A stretch of 8,029 nt of DNA, taken from the NCBI GenBank assembly GCA_001796155.1, contig MGLU01000023.1:1-8029 (forward strand), read 5' to 3'. Positions 1 through 6,087 of this stretch are shown here, in pieces (the first letter of the stretch is position 1; the number at the start of each line of letters is the position of its first letter). Source of the stretch: Chlamydiae bacterium RIFCSPHIGHO2_12_FULL_27_8. Its GTDB lineage: Bacteria > Chlamydiota > Chlamydiia > Chlamydiales > SM23-39. The notes below the pieces were generated by a model. It made no database searches. It saw only the letters and a program-made list of their open reading frames with translations, and was not told the DNA's origin. Made by a program: the position numbers and the translations under genes.

Positions 1-1752
1 AATTTTTTCATTAATATATTTTTTCGGTAAAATATTTTTAGATATTTTAAAAAAGCCCTTATCTTTTAAATATCCATAATCATAAATAAAAATAATATTT
101 TCTAAATCATAACCATCTTTTATAAAAATTTTAGGTTTTATAAGGATTTCATTTTGAGAAGTTACTTTTAAAGATAGCCCTACTTTATCAATTGGGTTTT
201 CCTCAGAAAAAAAACCTTCAATCTGTTCTAGCTTTTCTTTATTACTATCTATAAAAGAACCAATCTCATCCTTTTTTACTTTAATATTTGGGTTTATAAC
301 AAATGAAGCTTTTTTTTCTTTTTTTGAATAGAAACCTATGTTTTTCACATAAACCCAATCATCAAAATCTATTATTTCTGCATTTGTAATAGGTAAATTA
401 ATTTTTGAATCAAACTCAAGCTCAATATTTTTATTTAAAAAATATGAAAGAGTTGACTTTATAGCTCCAAAATGAATCTGATAATTTTTGATTTTTTGTA
501 GAAATTCTTTATTGTTTGTGATGAAAGAAGAAACCTCTTCTTTTTTAATTATTGTTTTAATATCGGCAAAATATAAATCTTTAATTTCCCAAAATCCCTT
601 ATCCTGAATATATGCAAAATTCTTAAAAAGTTTTGAAAAGGGTTTTGAAAAATCATTTTTTTCAAAAATGTAAAGATCAATTATTAAATTTTGGTTTTGA
701 TCAAAATAAAGATCATAATGAGCATTTTTAGATTCTTTATAAAAAAAATCGCCTTTAATTTTATTTATAACAATATCCTTATAATTTCTTAAAAAATCAT
801 AAATTTCATTTTGCTTAATTTCTTTTTTTAAAAAGAAATTCTCTTCCTGTATAGGATAAAAACCAACATTTTCCAGATAAATATATCTATCTATTTTATG
901 TTCCAAATCTTTAGAAATTTTAAAAATTTCTTTGGTAGACATAAAAAAAGTACTTTTGATTTTATCATAAAAAATATTATCAATTTCAAAATTTTTATAA
1001 GGAAAATATGTTAAATTTGAATTAACACTTTTAAGTGCAGGAATAAGGTCTAATAAAAAACTTTCATTTATTGAAGCACTTACTAGTAAATCTTCAAAAT
1101 GAATTTCTAAAAAATCCGGAAAGATTTTTGTGTTTTTAAAAATTATTTTATATTTTTCTTTTTCTGAAATTATAAAAAGCCATTTAGCAATATCTGAAAA
1201 TATAGAAACTTCAAATTCTTTATCAAATGGAGCTTTTTTTTCTTTTAATAAAACAAGATCTTCTTTTGAAAAAGCTGAAAATTTAATATTTGATTCATTT
1301 ATTTCATTAAATGATCCTTTTGAAAAATCATTTATTTTTTTCTTTTTTTCATCGACTGCTTGTAATGAAAAAATATCTTCAAAAAAATAAAAATTATCTT
1401 GATTTTTTAAATTTTTAAATTCTGTTCCAATATTTCTACATATATTTTTAAAAAAAATATAAAAAAAAGAATTTCTATATCTTACATGAAGCGGAATATT
1501 ATCTTTTACACATGAAAGATAAGCCGCTAAAATATGAAAGCAAAATTTTTCTTCTTCTTGCATATCGCAGCTACAGAAAGCATCTAAAATATTTCCATCA
1601 TCATCGAGTTTTAATATAGGGAAATATTCGTTTTTATCTAAAATTTGAATTTCATAGATATTAGAAAAAAAAACTATCTCTTTTACTTTTTTTTCAGAGA
1701 TAATTCTTTCAGCTTCATCCTTAAACTTTTCTAAACTCGTTTTTAAATCCAT
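1..1752 (-). CDS. SWIM zinc-finger protein, probable N-terminal part of a SNF2-family helicase (partial, runs off left edge)
   Basis: Reading down from an ATG at 1752 there are 584 codons without a stop to base 1, so the gene continues outside the window. Residues 60-73 give C60-x-C62-x8-C71-x-H73, the signature of a SWIM zinc finger, which binds DNA or protein. Bacterial proteins with an N-terminal SWIM finger followed by hundreds of residues are commonly SNF2/SWI2-type ATPases, and Chlamydiae carry large proteins of that class. The helicase motifs themselves would lie left of the window and are not seen. Residues about 290-584 contain four copies of a motif with a Y-x-[LIV]-x-[DN]-x-G-F-[FWY] core, with the glycines at 297, 386, 473 and 566. 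The sequence is rich in Lys, Phe, Ile and Asn and is visibly more A/T-rich than clpP or glyA. It starts 38 nt after dapF, probably in the same operon. The Shine-Dalgarno sequence is weak. The SWIM call is firm; the helicase identity is inferred. Confidence 0.72.
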   Translation of the reverse strand, partial: MDLKTSLEKFKDEAERIISEKKVKEIVFFSNIYEIQILDKNEYFPILKLDDDGNILDAFCSCDMQEEEKFCFHILAAYLSCVKDNIPLHVRYRNSFFYIFFKNICRNIGTEFKNLKNQDNFYFFEDIFSLQAVDEKKKKINDFSKGSFNEINESNIKFSAFSKEDLVLLKEKKAPFDKEFEVSIFSDIAKWLFIISEKEKYKIIFKNTKIFPDFLEIHFEDLLVSASINESFLLDLIPALKSVNSNLTYFPYKNFEIDNIFYDKIKSTFFMSTKEIFKISKDLEHKIDRYIYLENVGFYPIQEENFFLKKEIKQNEIYDFLRNYKDIVINKIKGDFFYKESKNAHYDLYFDQNQNLIIDLYIFEKNDFSKPFSKLFKNFAYIQDKGFWEIKDLYFADIKTIIKKEEVSSFITNNKEFLQKIKNYQIHFGAIKSTLSYFLNKNIELEFDSKINLPITNAEIIDFDDWVYVKNIGFYSKKEKKASFVINPNIKVKKDEIGSFIDSNKEKLEQIEGFFSEENPIDKVGLSLKVTSQNEILIKPKIFIKDGYDLENIIFIYDYGYLKDKGFFKISKNILPKKYINEKI

Positions 1753-1790
1753 TAAATTAAAATAATTTCTTTACTTTTATTTAACATTTT

Positions 1791-2576
1791 TCAGGAATTT
1801 AAAAAAGTGTTAAAAACACCCTGAAATGCAAAAGAAGGCTTTGAAGATAGTTTTAAAAATTCTTTTTCCCTCTCTACTATGATTATTCCACCTTTAAAAT
1901 TTAAATCTATTTTTTTTAGATCTTCATTTTGTAAAAATAATTTTTGGGCAGCGGCTAGGGCACCGGTAGAGCAGCAAAGAGTTTCTTTTTCAACTCCTTT
2001 TTCATATGTTCTTACATAAAAATTATCATCTATTTTTTCTAAAAAATTTACATTTAAACCATTTTGATGAATTTGTTTTAAATTTCTAATTTCTTTTCCA
2101 ATTAAATCCAAATTAATTTTTCCGATATTTTTTTGAAAAATCACACCATGAATAACTCCGGAATCAAAAAGATCGAGCATTAAATTAAATTTATCAATAA
2201 AAAAATCTTTTATTAAAAGAGTTGGAATTTTAGACAAAAATGAGACTTTATTATTTTTATAAAATGTTTTGTAAAAACTTTTTTTTGTCTCAATATTATA
2301 AATTTTTTTTTTCTCAATATGATCATATAAAAATTTTGTAAATGAAAGAAGTGCATTACCGCACATATCAGCTTCATAACCGTCTGAATTAAAAAACTGC
2401 ATTTTGTAATCAAAATTTTTTGATTCTTTAAGCAGTACTAAGCCATCTGCACCGATAGAAAAATTTCTTGAGCAAAGTTTTTCTATAAAATTGTTATCAA
2501 AAGAAATTTTATTATTTCTATCGTCTATTATAATAAAATCATTCCCGTTGGAATGATATTTATAAAATTCAAACAT
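1791..2576 (-). CDS. dapF: Diaminopimelate epimerase
   Basis: A PLP-independent epimerase that interconverts LL- and meso-diaminopimelate in the cytoplasm, the last step before meso-DAP enters peptidoglycan or lysine synthesis. The 261 residues show the two-halved DapF layout: G11-N12-D13 near the N-terminus, the first catalytic cysteine C72 in the ADMCGN segment (69-74), the NVNF segment at 175-178, the VRTYEKGVEKET stretch (188-199) and the second catalytic cysteine C202 in CCSTGA. Both active-site loops are slightly unusual: the first reads MCGNALLSF where MCGNGxR is usual, and the second has Ser203 in place of the common Gly. The length is a little under the usual 270-280. The ATG lies inside the end of clpP (8-nt overlap, 2569-2576), implying translational coupling. 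Chlamydial DapF has been reported to act also as a glutamate racemase; whether this one does is unknown. Confidence 0.93.
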   Translation of the reverse strand: MFEFYKYHSNGNDFIIIDDRNNKISFDNNFIEKLCSRNFSIGADGLVLLKESKNFDYKMQFFNSDGYEADMCGNALLSFTKFLYDHIEKKKIYNIETKKSFYKTFYKNNKVSFLSKIPTLLIKDFFIDKFNLMLDLFDSGVIHGVIFQKNIGKINLDLIGKEIRNLKQIHQNGLNVNFLEKIDDNFYVRTYEKGVEKETLCCSTGALAAAQKLFLQNEDLKKIDLNFKGGIIIVEREKEFLKLSSKPSFAFQGVFNTFLNS

Positions 2577-3150
2577 TTAATTCTTTATATGATTTTATAA
2601 CTTTATCTAATAATCCAAATTTTTTTGCTTCCTCTGCACTCATCCAGTTATCTCTATCGATTGCTTTATTAATAGTTTCAAAATCTTTACCGGTAGCATC
2701 AGAATAGATTTGTACAATCATTTCTCTTGTTTTAAGCATCTCTTTAGCTTGTATATCCAAATCAGTAGCCTGACCTCTTATAACCCCTGAAATAAGCGGC
2801 TGGTGAATCATTATCCTTGAATTTTCTGTAGCAAATCTTTTTCCTTTTTCTGCGACAAGAAGAAGAAGAGAACCCATAGAAGCTGCAAGTCCCGTACAAA
2901 GAGTATATACCGGGCATGAAAGCATTTTGATCTGATCCCAGATTGCAAAGCCTGAATCTACTGAACCACCCGGAGAATTTATAATAAAAAGTATAGGCTT
3001 TTTATTATCCAAAGATTCTAAATACCAAAGTTTTCTAATTACATCTTTTGCTGTATTTTGATCTACCTGATCAGATAAAAAAACTCTTCTTTTATTTAAA
3101 ATTTCTGTTTCAATTTTATCTTCTATTGTTGATTTATCTACCGGCGGCAT
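2569..3150 (-). CDS. clpP: ATP-dependent Clp protease proteolytic subunit, ClpP1 type
   Basis: Serine peptidase subunit that forms the tetradecameric chamber used by ClpX or ClpC for regulated protein degradation. The 193-residue protein shows the complete triad: S91 in GLAASMGS, H116 in SRIMIHQP and D167 in the DRDNW segment. The oxyanion-hole glycines are at 61-62 (NSPGGSVDSG). A two-residue expansion after HQP (LISGVIRGQATD) and the short N-terminus match my recollection of chlamydial ClpP1, the paralogue encoded beside glyA and dapF, rather than ClpP2, which sits beside clpX. The start is supported by AGGAG at 3159-3163 with an 8-nt spacer. It lies 47 nt after glyA and overlaps dapF by 8 nt, so it is the middle gene of the operon. 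Chlamydial ClpP1 is thought to work with ClpP2; no second copy is in the window. Confidence 0.95.
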   Translation of the reverse strand: MPPVDKSTIEDKIETEILNKRRVFLSDQVDQNTAKDVIRKLWYLESLDNKKPILFIINSPGGSVDSGFAIWDQIKMLSCPVYTLCTGLAASMGSLLLLVAEKGKRFATENSRIMIHQPLISGVIRGQATDLDIQAKEMLKTREMIVQIYSDATGKDFETINKAIDRDNWMSAEEAKKFGLLDKVIKSYKELNV

Positions 3151-3197
3151 TTTGTATTCTCCTATTTATATCTTATATATTATAATTTTCTTAAGAT

Positions 3198-4670
3198 TTA
3201 TTCAATAATAAGCTCCGGATACAATTTAAAATTAGAAAGTAAAATTTTTACTTTATTTTGATTTTCTTTTAAAATTTTTTCTTCCAGATATGCTATGGTT
3301 TTTGATGGCTTTTCATTTACGATTTTAGCTTTAGCGTTTTTCAAAACATCAAAAATTATTTTAGCTATCTCTTTCATTTCATTTTCTTTCATGTTTAAAG
3401 TTGTAAGAGCCGGGGTTCCTATTCTTATTCCGGAAGTAAACCATGCTCCATTTACATCATTTAGTATTGAATTTCTATTAACAGTAATATTTGCATCTCT
3501 TAATACTGCTTCTGCCATTTTTCCGGTTAAATTAAAAGTTTTAAAAACATCTAGCATAACAAGATGGTTTTCTGTTTTATTTGTTAAAACATTCATTTTT
3601 AATTTTACAAGTTCTTCAGCTAAAACTTTTGCATTTTTTACAATTTGAGAAGCATAATCCTGAAAACTTTTCCGGTTTGCTTCTTTAAATGCTATAGCTT
3701 TTGCAGCCATTACATGAGGAAGCGGTCCTCCCAAAAGTATTGGACACCCCTTATCAATTACTTCTTTGTATTCATCTTTACAAAGAATAATCCCTCCCCT
3801 TGGACCTCTAAGTGTTTTATGGGTTGTAGATGTTACAATATCCGCATATTTTACCGGGTCATATTCGCCTGTATAGACTTTCCCTGCAACAAGACCTGCA
3901 AAATGAGCCATATCTACCATAAGTACTGCATTAACACCGTCTGCTATTTCCTTCATTTTCGCAAAATTGATTTTGCCGGGATATGCGGAATATCCTGCAA
4001 GAAGTATTAATGGTTTTACCTCTTTAGCTTTTTTTTCTATTTCTTTGTAATCCAGAAGATATGTTTTTGGATCTACATCATATGCATATGCTCTCATCAT
4101 TTTTGATGAGACGTTTAATCTATATCCATGGGTTAGATGTCCGCCTGAACCCAGGGACATGCCTAAAATTTTTTGATTTACTAAAAGAGTCCTAACTTTT
4201 TCATATTCTTCTTCCGTAAGTTCCAAAAGAGTTTTTTTATTTAATTTTTCAATTTCCCTATTTTGAATTTTATGCACTAAGATAGACCAGAATGCAACTA
4301 AATTTGCATCTGATCCGGAATGAGGCTGAACATAAGCATGCTCTGCATTAAAAAGTGCTTTAGCTTCATTAACTGCAATCTCTTCAATATTATCAATATT
4401 ATCACAGCCGGCATAAAATCTATGTTTTACAAAACCTTCAGCATATTTGTCTGTTAAAAGATTCCCCATTGCCTGTTGAACATTTAATGAACTATAATTT
4501 TCAGAAGCAATTAATTTTAGATTTGATCTTTGATCTTTTAACTCCTGAATAATGCTATCTGAAATATTTTTTGAAACTTTTGAAATACTGTCTATTGCGG
4601 ACAAAAAAGATATAGCATTTAAATTAAAATCTTCTTTTTTTACTTTTTTAAAATAATTTTCTAAATACAT
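3198..4670 (-). CDS. glyA: Serine hydroxymethyltransferase, chlamydial long form
   Basis: PLP enzyme converting serine and tetrahydrofolate to glycine and 5,10-methylene-THF, the main one-carbon source. Counting from the ATG at 4670 (490 aa), the hallmarks are LIASENY (about 54-60), SGGHLTHG (175-182), DMAHFAGLVAG (253-263), the PLP-binding K285 in TSTTHKTLRGPRGG, and R416 in SGIRIGTPALTT. It is longer than the usual 415-430 residues because of an N-terminal extension of about 40 residues and an insertion of roughly 30 residues at about 128-165, just before the GGHLTHG segment. I recall both in Chlamydia trachomatis GlyA (497 aa). An in-frame TTG at 4685 would add five residues, but TAGG (4677-4680) sits 6 nt before the ATG, so the ATG is preferred. 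It is first in the operon with clpP and dapF. Chlamydial GlyA has been reported to show alanine racemase activity, substituting for missing Alr. Confidence 0.95.
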   Translation of the reverse strand: MYLENYFKKVKKEDFNLNAISFLSAIDSISKVSKNISDSIIQELKDQRSNLKLIASENYSSLNVQQAMGNLLTDKYAEGFVKHRFYAGCDNIDNIEEIAVNEAKALFNAEHAYVQPHSGSDANLVAFWSILVHKIQNREIEKLNKKTLLELTEEEYEKVRTLLVNQKILGMSLGSGGHLTHGYRLNVSSKMMRAYAYDVDPKTYLLDYKEIEKKAKEVKPLILLAGYSAYPGKINFAKMKEIADGVNAVLMVDMAHFAGLVAGKVYTGEYDPVKYADIVTSTTHKTLRGPRGGIILCKDEYKEVIDKGCPILLGGPLPHVMAAKAIAFKEANRKSFQDYASQIVKNAKVLAEELVKLKMNVLTNKTENHLVMLDVFKTFNLTGKMAEAVLRDANITVNRNSILNDVNGAWFTSGIRIGTPALTTLNMKENEMKEIAKIIFDVLKNAKAKIVNEKPSKTIAYLEEKILKENQNKVKILLSNFKLYPELIIE

Positions 4671-4676
4671 GACTAA

Positions 4677-4680
4677 CCTA
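4677..4680 (-). promoter_or_regulatory. Ribosome binding site deciding the glyA start
   Basis: On the minus strand TAGG ends 6 nt before the ATG at 4670. No comparable purine-rich site precedes the in-frame TTG at 4685. An in-frame TGA lies three codons before that TTG, so no start further upstream is possible. Confidence 0.5.
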
Positions 4681-4754
4681 TTCAATAAAAATCATAGATT
4701 AGCATGTATTAATAAATTTAAAAAGAATTAAGTTAGTATTGGTTTTAACATTTC

Positions 4755-4797
4755 TTTTCCCGGCTTTCCACCTGAAAACGGAGAACCCCCAGGTTCT
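4755..4797 (-). promoter_or_regulatory. G/C-rich two-hairpin element upstream of glyA (candidate 5' leader structure or small RNA)
   Basis: In a region otherwise almost pure A/T, these bases are about half G/C. One hairpin has perfect 6-bp arms, 4782-4787 with 4792-4797, around a 4-nt loop. The second pairs 4755-4759 with 4774-4778 (TTTTC/GAAAA) and, inside it, 4762-4764 with 4770-4772. The inner pair set is complete only if the minus strand is transcribed, because it uses one U-G wobble that becomes a C-A mismatch on the plus strand. This favours a leader element in the glyA direction, ending about 85 nt before the ATG. There is no long T-run after either hairpin, so it is not a standard terminator. 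It does not match any riboswitch I recognise. The function is unknown. Confidence 0.35.
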
Positions 4798-4951
4798 GAT
4801 ACAATTTATTTATAGGAAATGCATTTTTATAATTAACAACAATTGAAAATAAAAAATATTATATAATAATTATTAGAAAAATAATATTTAATATTTAATT
4901 AATAAAATACTAATAAGAAAAATTTAAAAAGATTTTTCTTGAAGATTTAGA

Positions 4952-4957
4952 TATAAT
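4952..4957 (+). promoter_or_regulatory. Possible -10 box of the CT398-like gene and rnpB
   Basis: A perfect TATAAT lies 54 bases before the ATG at 5012. The sequence at the proper distance upstream (around 4929-4934) is a poor -35 match, so this is only a candidate. If real, the transcript would have a leader of roughly 45-50 nt. Confidence 0.3.
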
Positions 4958-5011
4958 GATATTAAAATATGTAACTAAAACTAAAGTATTTCAATTCATT
5001 CAGGAGACACG

Positions 5012-5776
5012 ATGCTTAAAGACTTAAATCTAATATTAGAAATCCAAGATTTAGACATGAAAATGTTAAGACTTATGAAAATTAAAAAGGAGAGGTTATC
5101 CGAACTTGAGCATATAGCGACACTTAGAAGAGATTTATTGGACCAGAAAGAAGAAAAAGAAGATGAAATTGAAAATTTAGCTAAATCAATTTTTAATAAT
5201 GAAACTAAAATTGGTGAAATAAAAGAAAAATTAAAAAAACTTGAAGCAAAACAAAGTTCAATTAAAAAAGTTGAAGAATTCAATGCTTTAACTCAAGAGA
5301 TGAGCTCACTTGAAAGAGAGAGAGTTACGACAGAGCACATTACATCAGATTTGATAGATAAAAAACATACTCAAGAAGAAATTTTGGAAAAAATAAGACA
5401 AAGTCTTTTGACATCTGAAGAATCTTCAAAAAAATTGGAAACTGAGATTTTAGGAAATATAAATTTAATAAATTCTGAAGGTAAAGATCTTAAAGAAAAG
5501 AGAGATCTTTTGGCGAAAGGAACTGAATCTGATATTTTAAGAATTTATGAAAAACTTCTTAAAAACAAAAAAGATAAAGTTGCTGTGCCTATAGAAGAAA
5601 GAACATGTTCAGGCTGCCATATTTCTTTAACAGCACAGCATGAAAACGCAGTTAGAAAAGCAGAAAGACTTGTATTTTGCGAACACTGCTCTAGAATACT
5701 TTACTGGCCGGAAGAAAAAGAAGCAGAAACTTTAGATTCTCCAAAAAGAAGAAGAAGAAAAACAATAAACACTTAA
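5012..5776 (+). CDS. cdsZ: Coiled-coil and C4 zinc-ribbon protein, CT398 (CdsZ) / DUF164 type
   Basis: A 254-residue cytoplasmic protein. Residues about 5-180 are charged and heptad-like (Leu/Ile with many Lys and Glu) and should form a long antiparallel helical hairpin. Residues 199-226 carry the zinc ribbon C199-x2-C202 ... C223-x2-C226 (CSGC and CEHC). The C-terminus ends in a basic tail with KRRRRK at 245-250. This architecture is that of the DUF164/zinc-ribbon family. The chlamydial member CT398 has been reported to bind sigma-54 (RpoN) and components of the type III secretion apparatus and was named CdsZ. The start is set by CAGGAG, which ends 5 nt before the ATG. The stop codon's final A is the first paired base of the RNase P RNA P1 stem, so the two genes abut and may be co-transcribed. 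The family call is firm; the interaction role is transferred by family. Confidence 0.85.
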   Translation: MLKDLNLILEIQDLDMKMLRLMKIKKERLSELEHIATLRRDLLDQKEEKEDEIENLAKSIFNNETKIGEIKEKLKKLEAKQSSIKKVEEFNALTQEMSSLERERVTTEHITSDLIDKKHTQEEILEKIRQSLLTSEESSKKLETEILGNINLINSEGKDLKEKRDLLAKGTESDILRIYEKLLKNKKDKVAVPIEERTCSGCHISLTAQHENAVRKAERLVFCEHCSRILYWPEEKEAETLDSPKRRRRKTINT

Positions 5777-6083
5777 GGAAAGGCAGATAGTCGCTTTTTT
5801 AAAGAGGAAAGTCCGGACATTACAGGAGAAGATGCCAGAGAAATCCTGGGAGCTGAAAGGCTACGGAAAGTGCAACAGAGACTACAACATGTTTATACAT
5901 GGGTGAAAAGATTTTATAAATGGTATTTGGAGAAATCCAAAGCGTTGCAAACCCCATCTAATGCAAGAAAATTTGAGATAAGATCTCCTCTTGATATCTC
6001 AAGGTGAACGCTTAAAAAACTTAGTGATAAGTTTTTAAGACGAATGACTATCAAATACAGAATCCGGCTTACAGCCTTTCCTA
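5776..6083 (+). ncRNA. rnpB: RNase P RNA, bacterial type A, reduced
   Basis: Catalytic RNA that removes 5' leaders from pre-tRNAs. The ends are fixed by a perfect 9-bp P1 stem (5776-5784 with 6074-6082). P2 pairs 5786-5792 with 6046-6052. The universal core is present: GAGGAAAGTCCGGAC at 5804-5818 and CAGAATCCGGCTTACA near 6058-6073. Together these form P4 (5809-5816 with 6064-6070), with T5812 as the conserved bulged U. Other visible parts are AGTGCAACAGAGA around 5869-5881, a 6-bp GAAA-capped hairpin at 5926-5941, an 8-bp hairpin pairing 5973-5980 with 5995-6002, and a long P18 (6011-6039) capped by a GUGA tetraloop. P3 is tiny and P12 is only 4 bp with a GAAA loop (5851-5862), so the RNA is about 308 nt against 377 in E. 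coli. A T-run follows P1 (6084-6089), which could help termination. Confidence 0.96.
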
Positions 6084-6087
6084 TTTT

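Larger units (their letters stand above)
4671..5011. other. Divergent intergenic region between glyA and the CT398-like gene
   Basis: These 341 bases separate two diverging genes and hold no credible coding region. Three parts can be seen. First, about 70 bases of A/T-rich glyA leader. Second, a sharply delimited G/C-rich island around 4755-4798, listed separately. Third, about 200 bases of almost pure A/T (4800-4990) with several TATAAT-like hexamers and a perfect 10-bp palindrome, AAATGCATTT, at 4817-4826. Promoters for both directions must lie here, but the A/T bias makes -10 matches cheap and I cannot place the glyA promoter with confidence. Confidence 0.6.

Noticed and set aside
1130..1390. 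Plus-strand open frame of 86 codons
   Set aside because: It lies antisense to the uninterrupted SWIM-protein frame and is a low-complexity Phe/Ser/Lys product of A/T bias.
2213..2413. Minus-strand 66-codon frame inside dapF
   Set aside because: It overlaps dapF in another frame and shows no family features.
3295..4010. Two plus-strand open frames opposite glyA
   Set aside because: They are mirror frames of a strongly conserved gene and have no domain pattern of their own.
4755..4800. The G/C island as 4.5S SRP RNA, a tRNA, a glycine riboswitch or a terminator
   Set aside because: It lacks the SRP GGAAGGAAGCAGCC-like tip, any cloverleaf, the glycine-aptamer core, and a T-run after either hairpin.
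4996..5283. Minus-strand frame opposite the CT398-like gene
   Set aside because: It is the complement of the coiled-coil region; its Ser/Leu/Phe-rich product is what antisense of Lys/Glu helices gives.
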